Positions 55,791 to 63,718 of a stretch of 64,000 nt of DNA are shown here, in pieces (position 1 is the stretch's first letter; each line of letters begins with the position of its first letter). The notes under the pieces were generated by a model that saw only the letters and a program-made list of their open reading frames with translations, searched no databases and was not told the origin of the DNA. This DNA is from Flavobacterium sp. MC2016-06 (GTDB taxonomy: Bacteria; Bacteroidota; Bacteroidia; Flavobacteriales; Flavobacteriaceae), in assembly GCF_009711165.2 (NCBI RefSeq), contig NZ_WMID02000006.1, positions 189,411-253,410 on the forward strand, read 5' to 3'. Both the position numbers and the translations under genes were made by a program.

Positions 55791-56186
55791 CTACTTCCCT
55801 CCCAATAATTTCTCCAAATACTCAACCTTATCCTTTTCAGCCTGAACCAAACGCTCAAAAAGCTCTACAACTTTATCAAGCGGGTTGAATGAACAATTAT
55901 GGTTTACTGTTGGTCCGCTATTAATAACAGCTCCTTCATAGTTGTTTTGAATATTATTTAAAACAACTTCGTCACTATAATTTTTAATTGCTTCCACAGA
56001 AACTCCTAAAACTGTTGCAATTTTTTCTAGTTTTTCATCATCAACAGTTTCGCTTCCTTCAATATTAGAAACAGATTGCTGGCTTACGCCAATAGCGATT
56101 GCAAGCGCTTCTTGTTTCATTCCTCTAAGCTCTCTAATTCGGCTTATGTTTCTGCCGATATGTTTTGGTTTTGTTGCTGTGCTCAT
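55791..56186 (-). CDS. XRE-family transcriptional regulator
   Basis: A 131-residue DNA-binding protein. The helix-turn-helix domain lies at about 10-65 (ISRIRELRGMKQEALAIAIG, then VSQQSVSNIE). A short linker follows, then a C-terminal coiled-coil-like segment (LDKVVELFERLVQAEKDKVEYLEKLL) suited to dimerisation. This layout is common in Bacteroidota stand-alone regulators. It is divergent from the 92-residue gene at 56359 and may regulate it or itself. It is not clearly linked to the neighbouring protease pair, with which it converges. Confidence 0.9.
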   Translation of the reverse strand: MSTATKPKHIGRNISRIRELRGMKQEALAIAIGVSQQSVSNIEGSETVDDEKLEKIATVLGVSVEAIKNYSDEVVLNNIQNNYEGAVINSGPTVNHNCSFNPLDKVVELFERLVQAEKDKVEYLEKLLGGK

Positions 56187-56358
56187 AGTTCAAAGATATT
56201 TAAAATTCCTTAAAAATAGTAGGTGTAGTAAAATACAAACTTGCATTAGTGAGATACAATTTTGCGTGTTTCGGTACAATGCAATCTATTGCTTAATTGC
56301 GGCGCGAAAACAAAAATACAATTTTTCGTACAAATAATAATTTTAAAACTTAAACGCC

Positions 56359-56637
56359 ATGCAAGAAGCAAACAAAACCGCAACAAATGAGGATTCTATA
56401 ATGCAATCTTTCGCTGAATTTCTTTCAGATCTTTGGTTTGAAGTAGAATTTAGAAAACATCCCGAATATTTAACCGAAATTTTCGAATACATTCTCGAAA
56501 CCGAAATTGGCAACGATCTCGAGCTGCGAAATAAAATGATGAGCTGTATAAAAGCCAGTAAAATGCTGGCAAAAGCGCTTGAGCCATTTTCGGATCAAGA
56601 AATTGAAAAGGCTTGTGCCGTAATTAGAACTGTTTGA
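56359..56637 (+). CDS. Small conserved-looking acidic protein
   Basis: A 92-residue acidic, helical protein without signal peptide or membrane helix (SFAEFLSDLWFEVEFRKHPE in the first half). I do not recognise a family. Coding is supported by even amino-acid usage, a clean start after a spacer, and a perfect terminator directly after the stop. It is divergent from the XRE gene with 172 bp between the starts, so the regulator may control it. Confidence 0.6.
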   Translation: MQEANKTATNEDSIMQSFAEFLSDLWFEVEFRKHPEYLTEIFEYILETEIGNDLELRNKMMSCIKASKMLAKALEPFSDQEIEKACAVIRTV

Positions 56638-56640
56638 GAG

Positions 56641-56670
56641 AAAAGCGTTGCAGATTTTGCAGCGCTTTTT
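56641..56670 (+). terminator. Terminator after the small acidic protein gene
   Basis: A 12-bp stem (AAAAGCGTTGCA with TGCAGCGCTTTT, one G-U pair) and T run, 3 bp after the stop. Confidence 0.85.
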
Positions 56671-56837
56671 GTTTTTGGTTTAAATACCGTAGACAATTCG
56701 TAGACACTTTTATATTCAGGTATAACTACTTGTCGCTATAGTATTTAGTCTTTCTAAATTCGTTGTTTATTACGCAAATAAAAGGCGTTCTCCGAAAAGC
56801 CTGAACAGAGTAGGATACCCAAAACAAACAATTAATC

Positions 56838-57524
56838 ATGACAACACCACAAACTATTACCGTACCAATAACAGACCAGCAACATTTGTTATTTTTGTTT
56901 ATTCCTCTAAAAAAAGGAGTTTTGGCAGAAGCCATGCTTGCAGCCGAACAAGTTAAAGAAGCAGCGAAACTTACTGCAGCAGCTCCGGTTGGAGATCTTC
57001 GTAAAACTACTGGAGTTCATTATTTTACGATTTACACACAAGCAGACGGCCAGCCAACGCCGGGAATACCTGTTCCGGGATTTCAGTCTTATCCAGGAAA
57101 AGACGTTTTGGTCGTGATGTCTATCTACGACGGACAGTTTGATGCTTATATAAGTGCATTTTTCCAGATAGATGCAATTGTAAAAGGTTTAGATACTTTG
57201 CTTCTTCTTATGGATGAAACAGGAATCCCTAATGTAGATCCTCAAGGAAAAACATCTGCCTATTACATTAATAAAATGGGAGGAGTTAAGAAAAATCCAT
57301 TGGCATTTTATTGCCTGTTAATGCGTTACAATTTTGGAGATCCAGTTCTTTCTGCAGGTGACAGTGACAACAAAAATAGAGAATATACTTTTGGAACCAA
57401 TTTCCCAGGCTTAACTGTAGCAAAAATTATTGACAATTATCCAAATGCTGATAAAATTTGGCCAGCAGTTCCGGGTCAAGTGAATTATCAATTTCCAACG
57501 GCTCTTAAACCAGATTGTAAATAG
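56838..57524 (+). CDS. Unknown protein encoded with a DyP-type peroxidase
   Basis: A 228-residue soluble protein. The N-terminus (about 1-125) contains the block VHYFTIYTQADGQPTPGIPV followed by DVLVVMSIYDGQFDAYISAF, which reads like a ferredoxin-like fold with a strand-helix-strand order. DyP enzymes are built from such folds, but no heme-binding His or GxxDG motif is evident here. The next gene, a DyP-type peroxidase, begins 40 bp downstream, so they form an operon. It may be a partner or substrate-presenting subunit. I cannot name a family. Confidence 0.65.
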   Translation: MTTPQTITVPITDQQHLLFLFIPLKKGVLAEAMLAAEQVKEAAKLTAAAPVGDLRKTTGVHYFTIYTQADGQPTPGIPVPGFQSYPGKDVLVVMSIYDGQFDAYISAFFQIDAIVKGLDTLLLLMDETGIPNVDPQGKTSAYYINKMGGVKKNPLAFYCLLMRYNFGDPVLSAGDSDNKNREYTFGTNFPGLTVAKIIDNYPNADKIWPAVPGQVNYQFPTALKPDCK

Positions 57525-57564
57525 TTTAAATCTGTACTTAAATACAATTAATTAAGATAAAACT

Positions 57565-59082
57565 ATGAGCAATTCGGCTAAGGTTAACATGAGTGATGTA
57601 CAAGGACTAATATTAAAGGGTTATAATTATCCTCATATTAGATACCTTATTTTAAGTATAAAAGACATAGATGGAGCCCAAAAATTTTGTGCAGATCTTG
57701 CTTCGGGAACGGGTCCCGGCGGTATGTGTATTACCAATGCGACGCCCTGGGAAAACAACGTAAAACCTGATTATTGTCTTAATATTGGCTTTACTTATTC
57801 TGGTTTACAAACACTTATAGGAGAGGCTAATTGCACAGAAGTAGATTATTATTCTAGTGACGATGTTTTTCTTTATTATTCTAATGGAGCTGTACAAGAT
57901 GCAGCTGCAATAGGTGACACAGGCGAAAGTGCTCCAGAAAATTGGTGGAAAAACGGAGGTTGGATTCCAAAAACTCCTCCAAGTACAGATGGAAGTGAGC
58001 TTCATATTCAGCTTACACTTTTTACGTTGACTCCAGAAAACAGAGAAAAATATTATTCGACATTGCTGGGCATGATTTCAGAAACAGCATCAGGACCATC
58101 TGTGGTTCCGGTGTATTATCAAGATTCAGACCCTATTACTGTAGACGGCTGTCCAGATTATGTGCACTTTGGTTATAGAGATAGTTTGTCTCAGCCGCGT
58201 ATAGATGATATTTTTTGGAATGAACCAAAAGGAAAAATGTTAATGGGCGTAAGCAGTGTCGATGACAGGCCAATAGTGCCGGCAGATCGCTTTGTAATAA
58301 GCCAGAATGCGTCAGATTATAATGCTCATGCTTTATTGGTAAACGGTACATTTGCTGCATTTAGATTACTATATCAGGATGAAGCTAAATTTAATACATT
58401 CATAAATTCTAATCCTGATGCTTCGCCAGAATTAATGGCTGCAAAAATGTGCGGACGCTGGCGCGATGGCACGCCTCTGGTGGTTTCTCCAGATAAAGAA
58501 GATAAAAGTTTAGGAGAACCGAGTACTAAAAATTTCAATTTTACAAACTTCGATTATCTAACTCCAAGTCCCAATCAGCAAGGAGATCAGAGCAGTGATG
58601 CGCTTGGGTTGAAATGCCCTTATGCGGCGCATATCCGAAGAGCAAATCCTCGTGATGATATAAATGTTACCGATAACAACGATAATGCTCAAACACACCG
58701 AATTTTAAGACGTGCGTCTCCTTACGGACCTGTATATGATCCTTCTGAAAAAAGTGGTATCCAAAGAGGACTAGTTGGGTTGTTTATTGGTGCAGTTCTC
58801 AACTATCAGTTTCGTTTTGTTTCGAGACTTTGGTTAGAGTCGGGAGGTTTTAGAAATCCTGATGCATCACCAAATCAGAGTGGAGTAGATCCTATTTTTG
58901 GCCTGCAAGATGGGGATACTAATCCGGGTGATTCCGTTTTTGCATATAATACGAATAATGGGTATCAAGAGGTTCCAAATCTTACGAGATTTATACGTAC
59001 CGATGGAAGCTTGTACTTGTTTTTACCAGGAATAACAGGGCTTAAATATATCTCGGAAGGGCAAATTCCTCCGAGTACATAA
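57565..59082 (+). CDS. DyP-type peroxidase family protein
   Basis: A 505-residue heme peroxidase-like protein. It keeps the DyP signatures: HFGYRDSLSQPRID near 201-214, corresponding to GxxDG with the catalytic Asp kept but the final Gly replaced by Ser, then CPYAAHIRRANPRDD near 352-366 with the proximal His, then HRILRRASPYGP near 375-387. No Tat or Sec signal is visible, so it is probably cytoplasmic. There is no encapsulin gene nearby. The altered GxxDG and larger size suggest a divergent subgroup. Activity should not be assumed to match standard dye-decolorising enzymes. Confidence 0.85.
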   Translation: MSNSAKVNMSDVQGLILKGYNYPHIRYLILSIKDIDGAQKFCADLASGTGPGGMCITNATPWENNVKPDYCLNIGFTYSGLQTLIGEANCTEVDYYSSDDVFLYYSNGAVQDAAAIGDTGESAPENWWKNGGWIPKTPPSTDGSELHIQLTLFTLTPENREKYYSTLLGMISETASGPSVVPVYYQDSDPITVDGCPDYVHFGYRDSLSQPRIDDIFWNEPKGKMLMGVSSVDDRPIVPADRFVISQNASDYNAHALLVNGTFAAFRLLYQDEAKFNTFINSNPDASPELMAAKMCGRWRDGTPLVVSPDKEDKSLGEPSTKNFNFTNFDYLTPSPNQQGDQSSDALGLKCPYAAHIRRANPRDDINVTDNNDNAQTHRILRRASPYGPVYDPSEKSGIQRGLVGLFIGAVLNYQFRFVSRLWLESGGFRNPDASPNQSGVDPIFGLQDGDTNPGDSVFAYNTNNGYQEVPNLTRFIRTDGSLYLFLPGITGLKYISEGQIPPST

Positions 59083-59104
59083 ATTTTAGAAATCTCTTAA
59101 AAGA

Positions 59105-59138
59105 AACAGATCGTCATATTATGGCGGTCTGTTTTTTT
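59105..59138 (+). terminator. Terminator after the DyP gene
   Basis: A 13-bp stem (AACAGATCGTCAT with ATGGCGGTCTGTT, two G-U pairs), three-base loop and run of seven T. Confidence 0.85.
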
Positions 59139-59176
59139 ATTTACGCAGATTTAGCTGTTTTTTTTCACACGCAATC

Positions 59177-59210
59177 TTGTCATCCTGAGGAACGAAGGAT
59201 CTTCGCAAGA
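59177..59210 (+). repeat. REP-like dispersed repeat, single arm
   Basis: Nearly the same sequence as the left arm at 29604-29637 (core GAGGAACGAAGGATCTTCGC), with two changed bases. Here the matching inverted arm is missing. Confidence 0.6.
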
Positions 59211-59228
59211 AACTCACATCATGTTTAT

Positions 59229-59260
59229 CCACAATCTTGTCATTTCTGACAAGATTGTGG
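59229..59260. terminator. Perfect 14-bp hairpin
   Basis: CCACAATCTTGTCA pairs with TGACAAGATTGTGG around TTTC. There is no T run on the plus strand; it may be a rearranged member of the same dispersed repeat family rather than a terminator. Confidence 0.4.
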
Positions 59261-59341
59261 AAAATGGGTGCGAAATATTCGTTACCGAAATAAGTAACCT
59301 TTACCGAAATGACAAATTAGAAGGAATTATGGCTTTAAAAA

Positions 59342-59956
59342 TTAAACTTTCCTCCCAACAAATCGCACAACAGAACCTTTCCCGATATGAAATTTTCCTT
59401 CGTTTAAAAGAATTTCTTCTTCCTCTAAAAACAGTATTTCATAATTCTCAAAATCAATCAATAATTCTTCTTTAGAAAACAAATCATCAATATTATCTGG
59501 TCCACCCACTTTAGGATTTTGTTTTTTTAAGGTTGAATGATTTTTGCTGAAAGCTTCAAAAATAACAATCCCGCCAGGTTTCAAATATTCGCTTAATTTT
59601 TTGTGAAGCTTTGATTTTGTTTCTGCCGAAAAATGCGCGTAAATCAATCCGATTGCATCAAAGGATTCTTTTTCGAATTTTAATTCGTCTAAATTTCCAA
59701 CAATATACTCTAAGCTTACTTTCTTTTCTTCGGCAAGTTTCAGGGCTTTTAACTGCCCTTCTGCGCTTAAATCAAACGAAGTGACATTCCAGTTCAATTG
59801 CGCTGCAAAAACGCCGTTACGACCTTCGCCATCAGCAGGCATTAGTATTGATCCGGGGTTGAATTTTGGCAGCCATTCTTTAAAGAATACATTCGGTTCT
59901 GTTCCGTAAGCAAATTCGTTGTCTTTATATCTTTCGTCCCATTTCTGATTCATCAT
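59342..59956 (-). CDS. Class I SAM-dependent methyltransferase
   Basis: A 204-residue methyltransferase. It begins WDERYKDNEFAYGTEPNVFF, typical of the TehB/thiopurine-like group. The SAM-binding motif I region is ILMPADGEGRNGVFAA near 37-52, with the acidic residue of motif II in VTSFDLSAEGQ near 58-68. Motif post-I and a LKPGGIVIFEAFSK block near 126-139 follow. The GxGxG is degenerate (DGEGRNG), as is usual for this subgroup. The substrate is unknown and may be a small molecule. It is an isolated gene. Confidence 0.88.
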   Translation of the reverse strand: MMNQKWDERYKDNEFAYGTEPNVFFKEWLPKFNPGSILMPADGEGRNGVFAAQLNWNVTSFDLSAEGQLKALKLAEEKKVSLEYIVGNLDELKFEKESFDAIGLIYAHFSAETKSKLHKKLSEYLKPGGIVIFEAFSKNHSTLKKQNPKVGGPDNIDDLFSKEELLIDFENYEILFLEEEEILLNEGKFHIGKGSVVRFVGRKV

Positions 59957-60036
59957 GATTTGATTTAAAATTAACAGATCAAATTTACATTTGTAAACAA
60001 TTTAAAAGATAGGACAAAAACAGAGTTTAATAGCAT

Positions 60037-60894
60037 TTATTTGAAGTTCTGCCGAAAGGTTTCGGGTGAAAATCCGGTATGTTTTTTAAAGAATCTAATA
60101 AAATACGAAACATCATCATAACCCATATAATCGGCAATCTGGTTGACTTGATTGGTAGTTGCTAAAAGGTATCTTTTCGATTCTAAAATAACAGCTTCTG
60201 TAATAACTTCAGAGCTTGTTTTGCCCAAAGCAGTTTTGGTAATGGCATTGAGCTGAAAGGACGTAATATTTAGCATTTCGGCATAAAAAGCAACTTGTTT
60301 ATGCGCAAGAATGTTTGTTTCTAAAAGTGCCAAAAAAGCATCAAGACGCTCTTGAATGTATAAGTTGGCAGTATCAATTGGTTGTTTACTTTGTTCTCGA
60401 ATCAGTTCCAGCAAGAAAACACTAAGATTGGCTTTGATGATTTCTTGATGATTTTCGCGTTTGTCGTTATATTCTAAAAAAATATAAGTTATGGCAGAAA
60501 GTATTCTTTGAAATTGATTTTCGTCAAGCTGATACTGATTTTGTCTGCCTGCTTTGCGTAAATAAGAATGGGTTGTTTTATTTTCGGAAGAATAGAATTC
60601 GGTATTAAACTTCATCATATATCCAGAACTTGCAGCGTTCAATTGCAGTCGGTGCGCCTGACCCGGACGCACAAAGAAAATAGAACAGTCTGTTATGGTA
60701 TAATTTGTAAAGTCGATTTCGTGAAAACCACTTCCTTTTTTTAAAATTAGAATATGAAAGAAATCATGCCGATGCAATTCCTGAAGCATATCTTGTCCAG
60801 AAAGTAAATCCTGAATGTCACGAATGCTGAAATTTTGGGAGAGATCAGATTTTACAGTATTTCCTTTAATATGCCGAACTGGGATTTTTTCCAT
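60037..60894 (-). CDS. AraC-family transcriptional regulator with cupin domain
   Basis: A 285-residue regulator. The N-terminal half has a cupin-like sensor (HRHDFFHILILKKGSGFHEI near 40-60, then VRPGQAHRLQL near 75-85). The C-terminal AraC domain spans about 185-283: first helix-turn-helix ITSFQLNAITKTALGKTSSE, then IADYMGYDDVSYFIRFFKKH and TGFSPETFR. It probably binds a small ligand and controls nearby or distant genes; the methyltransferase gene 80 bp downstream is in the same orientation and may be a target. Confidence 0.9.
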   Translation of the reverse strand: MEKIPVRHIKGNTVKSDLSQNFSIRDIQDLLSGQDMLQELHRHDFFHILILKKGSGFHEIDFTNYTITDCSIFFVRPGQAHRLQLNAASSGYMMKFNTEFYSSENKTTHSYLRKAGRQNQYQLDENQFQRILSAITYIFLEYNDKRENHQEIIKANLSVFLLELIREQSKQPIDTANLYIQERLDAFLALLETNILAHKQVAFYAEMLNITSFQLNAITKTALGKTSSEVITEAVILESKRYLLATTNQVNQIADYMGYDDVSYFIRFFKKHTGFSPETFRQNFK

Positions 60895-61151
60895 TTCTTT
60901 TTGATAGTGTACAAAGGTACAAAAACAATGAAGCCATTTTTTATTCGATTTGGAGTGTAAAACGAATTATAAAACAGCTTTTTTTCTTCTTTTAAAGCAG
61001 TTTTAATGTAGTATTTTAAAGTGTAATTGTATTTAAAAACAGCAGTTTAACGTTTTTTAAGGTTGTTTGTGGGTAGAATAAAATTAGGAATAGAAGTATA
61101 AGTACCTTTATGTAGGTTTTTAATATTGCGAACAATTTTATTCAAGTTATT

Positions 61152-61817
61152 ATGAAAAATTATACAGCACCCTTTACTGCAATTGTATGTGTTTTTTCGT
61201 TTAACTGTTTTGCCCAGAGTGCCCAAAACGCTCCTGCCAACGCAGCAATGGGAAATACACATTTATTGGCAGACAACAAATCTGATAAAGATCTTGTTGT
61301 GAAATCGTATGTTGTCGAAGAAAAGATAACAATGCCCTTCGGAAGTAGAACAACCACTTATGAGGTTTCGAAATTAGACATGGTTTATACGAACGATCTA
61401 GGTCCGAACAACACACGGACTGTAACTCCAAAATACGGAAGAACAAAAGGAAGAGCAGAAGCAACCAAGGTTCAATCGAAAGCGCTTGTAGATGCAAGTA
61501 CCACTATAAAGCCAGTTAATGTTGAAGTAGTCGCTCCAGCTGAGAAAGCAAAATACATTAAAGTAAATGTGCTAAACACTTATGAAAAAGTTTTAGACAG
61601 AGGATACAGATCGCTCGACATGATAAAAAAAGTAGCCGATAAAGCTTATTTTGAAGATGATTTAACCGTAGCAGCAAAATATTACACTGAATTGTTTAAT
61701 ATGACCACAGATTTAGAAGCTGTCTACTATTACCGATACGCTCAGTCATTGAAAGCAATCAACGAAATGGATAAAGCAGAGGAAATGATGAAGATTTTTA
61801 AAAGTAAAACGATGTAA
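61152..61817 (+). CDS. Exported protein with TPR-like C-terminus
   Basis: A 221-residue protein with a signal peptide (cleavage near 22, CFAQ). The middle is Lys/Thr/Val-rich without recognised domains. Residues about 135-220 form a TPR-like helical unit (YEKVLDRGYRSLDMIKKVAD, then YYTELFNMTTDLEAVYYYRY, then AQSLKAINEMDKAEEMMKIF). It closely resembles the TPR that precedes PD40/OmpA domains in flavobacterial OmpA-family proteins. Here those later domains are absent and the protein ends after the TPR, so it may be a shortened relative. Cell-surface or periplasmic location is expected. Confidence 0.75.
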   Translation: MKNYTAPFTAIVCVFSFNCFAQSAQNAPANAAMGNTHLLADNKSDKDLVVKSYVVEEKITMPFGSRTTTYEVSKLDMVYTNDLGPNNTRTVTPKYGRTKGRAEATKVQSKALVDASTTIKPVNVEVVAPAEKAKYIKVNVLNTYEKVLDRGYRSLDMIKKVADKAYFEDDLTVAAKYYTELFNMTTDLEAVYYYRYAQSLKAINEMDKAEEMMKIFKSKTM

Positions 61818-61952
61818 TATACTTTAGATGAGGTTTACTTTTTTAAGCTCAATAACAAAACATGATGATTAAACATAGGCTGAGGTTTCAATCTTGGGAT
61901 TTGTATTGTGCTTCAATGGTTGAAACCGCTGGCTGTGTTTAAAATAGATTGT

Positions 61953-62555
61953 TTACTTAATTCGTGTAATTATATTGGGAATCAAAAATTTTAAATAATC
62001 GGGTATGTTTGTTATTGATGATACTTTACCAGATTCAATTGATAAAGCATGTGTTGGATGTTCTGAATATTTTGATGAATCAAATAAATCTATGTAATCA
62101 AAATGATCAAAAAAGGAATTTAAATTATCGTACCCATCATTATAGCGCTTTTCTATTTCATTTTCTGGAACAAAATGCCCTCCATTTTCTACTCTAATAG
62201 CAACTCTTTTTTTAGCTTCTTGAATTGAGTTTAGACATAGAAATATAAGATGTAAATCATATCCTTTGCTTTTAAATAGTTCAGGCCAATGAAGCGGAGT
62301 GGAATTGAAGTTAGTTTCGTAACAAAAACTCAATTTGTTGTCAATAGCATTTTTAATTTGATTTTCTAATTCATTAAATGCCATTCGATGAGCCATTGCT
62401 TCTTTTATGTCTGAATCAATTAAAGAGTTGTAAAATTTTAAAAAATGATAATCATAGTCGAAGGGAGTAAAATCTTCAGGAGCAAGCGGTTTAGAAAAAG
62501 TAGATTTTCCAGATCCGTTACATCCGGCTATGATGAGTAAAACGGGTTTAGACAT
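61953..62555 (-). CDS. Zeta-toxin-like P-loop kinase
   Basis: A 200-residue protein with Walker A GCNGSGKST at 11-19. It has the zeta-toxin type layout: substrate-site segment (APEDFTPFDYDYHF), ETNFNSTPLHWPELF near 80-94 and RVAIRVENGGHFVPENEI near 117-134. Zeta toxins phosphorylate UDP-sugars of cell-wall synthesis. The short gene just upstream overlaps it by 8 bp and would be the antitoxin or partner. Chromosomal zeta-like kinases in Bacteroidota are not all toxic, so the label is by family only. Confidence 0.85.
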   Translation of the reverse strand: MSKPVLLIIAGCNGSGKSTFSKPLAPEDFTPFDYDYHFLKFYNSLIDSDIKEAMAHRMAFNELENQIKNAIDNKLSFCYETNFNSTPLHWPELFKSKGYDLHLIFLCLNSIQEAKKRVAIRVENGGHFVPENEIEKRYNDGYDNLNSFFDHFDYIDLFDSSKYSEHPTHALSIESGKVSSITNIPDYLKFLIPNIITRIK

Positions 62556-62712
62556 TCTTAAATTGTGGAGCTATTATAGGCTTTTTTTGATTTTTACCTA
62601 ATTGTACGTTTTTTTCATAAACTGCCACTTGTGCTTTAACAATAGGCATTGCTTTTTTCATTTGCTTTAAAGCAAATTGTACTCTTTCGGTTGTATTTGA
62701 AATGTCTTTCAT
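62548..62712 (-). CDS. Short protein upstream of the zeta-like gene, possible antitoxin
   Basis: A 54-residue ORF whose stop lies inside the start of the zeta-like gene (ATGTCTAA, 8-bp overlap), a strong sign of coupled translation. The protein is basic, starts MKDISNTTERVQFALKQMKK and is predicted helical, followed by a QKKPIIAPQF tail. Its length and position fit a small antitoxin or accessory chain, although it is shorter than classical epsilon antitoxin and not obviously related to it. Confidence 0.7.
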   Translation of the reverse strand: MKDISNTTERVQFALKQMKKAMPIVKAQVAVYEKNVQLGKNQKKPIIAPQFKNV

Positions 62713-62768
62713 AATGACACAAATTTACAAAAAATATGAATATAATATCTAGGTATTCTTAATAAATA

Positions 62769-62802
62769 AAAAAAAGACTATCGTAATGATAGTCTTTTTT
62801 TT
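62769..62802. terminator. Perfect hairpin terminator at the left edge of the GIY-YIG array
   Basis: A 13-bp stem (AAAAAAGACTATC with GATAGTCTTTTTT) and T run in both directions, 57 bp from the short zeta partner gene. Confidence 0.85.
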
Positions 62803-62866
62803 AAGCTCCCTCTCTTGTCCCGAAAGCTATCGGGAGAACCAACCCCGAAAGCTTTCGGGGCTCTGA

Positions 62867-63169
62867 TTAACAGTCAGCCTTATATTTTATAAGAAGTTTG
62901 CTGGAAACTTCAGGATATTTGATTAGGTTTTCAATGTAAACTTTGCTTTTCATATTTTTAATATGTTTTTCTATAGAAAGAGCTTGTGCTTTACTGTCAT
63001 ATATTAATTTGAAAAATAAGAGCTAGTCATCGGCATTGGATGTAAATTTATTTGAAGGAGCATTTTTATGAAACTCTAATCTTAAATCAAAATTTGAAGT
63101 GTAGCCGGTATAATAACGATTAAGTTTTTCAGAACGCAGAATATATACTATATGATTATTTATAAGCAT
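62867..63169 (-). pseudogene. GIY-YIG nuclease, unit 1, inactivated by a nonsense codon
   Basis: Homologue of the intact gene at 63293-63595. Translation starts MLINNHIVYILRSEKLNRYY and keeps the GYTSNF loop, but the codon for Trp in the DWTLFF stretch of unit 2 is TAG here (63023-63025). After the stop the frame stays open and family-like (KAQALSIEKHIKNMKSKVYI) to a TAA at 62867. This is a single-base loss of function, so probably recent. Confidence 0.8.
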
Positions 63170-63207
63170 TCTGATTTTTATTGATGAGGTTGATTTAAGT
63201 GCAAAAA

Positions 63208-63238
63208 AAATACCACTTACAATTTGTAAGTGGTATTT
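63208..63238 (-). terminator. Unit-internal hairpin terminator, copy 1
   Basis: A 13-bp perfect stem (AAATACCACTTAC with GTAAGTGGTATTT) and, on the minus strand, a run of eight T. It separates the unit junction from the start of the GIY-YIG gene. Confidence 0.75.
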
Positions 63239-63292
63239 AATAAGCTCCCTCTCTTGGGCTCGAACCAACCCCGAAAGCTTTCGGGGCTCTGA

Positions 63293-63595
63293 TCAAGAGT
63301 CAGATTTGAATTTTATAAGAAGCTTTTGAGATATTTCAGGATATTTAATTAAGTTTTCAACATAGACTTTGCTTTTCATGTTCTTAATATGTTTTTCTAT
63401 TGAAAGTGCTTGCGCCTTAGTGTTGCATATTAAATTGAAAAATAATGTCCAATCTTCTGCATTTGCGGTATATTTATTTGGAGGTGCATTTTTATGAAAC
63501 TCTAATCTTAGATCAAAATTTGAAGTATAACCAATATAATAGCGGTTAAGTTTTTCAGAATGTAGAATATATACTATATGATTATTTATAAGCAT
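63293..63595 (-). CDS. GIY-YIG nuclease family protein, unit 2
   Basis: A 100-residue GIY-YIG protein starting MLINNHIVYILHSEKLNRYY. The motif appears as VYIL, then YYIGYT, followed by Arg in LRLEFHKN, Lys/Glu-rich helices and the ALSIEKHIKNMKS segment with the catalytic Glu. The frame extends to 63694, but the extra 33 residues are translated from the terminator and the T-arm-like junction, so the ATG at 63595 is the real start. Short one-domain GIY-YIG proteins (UPF0213/YhbQ-like) cut DNA or are of unknown function. Confidence 0.88.
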   Translation of the reverse strand: MLINNHIVYILHSEKLNRYYIGYTSNFDLRLEFHKNAPPNKYTANAEDWTLFFNLICNTKAQALSIEKHIKNMKSKVYVENLIKYPEISQKLLIKFKSDS

Positions 63596-63633
63596 TCTGA
63601 TTTTTATTGATGAGGTTGATTTAAGTGCAAAAA

Positions 63634-63664
63634 AAATACCACTTACAATTTGTAAGTGGTATTT
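63634..63664 (-). terminator. Unit-internal hairpin terminator, copy 2
   Basis: Exact repeat of the hairpin at 63208-63238, 426 bp further on. Confidence 0.75.
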
Positions 63665-63718
63665 AATAAGCTCCCTCTCTTGGGCTCGAACCAACCCCGA
63701 AAGCTTTCGGGGCTCTGA

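Noticed and set aside
59221..59475. 84-codon plus-strand ORF
   Set aside because: It begins in a hairpin repeat and runs antisense over the end of the methyltransferase gene.
63596..63694. N-terminal extension MVRAQEREL of the GIY-YIG proteins
   Set aside because: It is a translation of the T-arm-like junction and the hairpin terminator, not protein-coding sequence.
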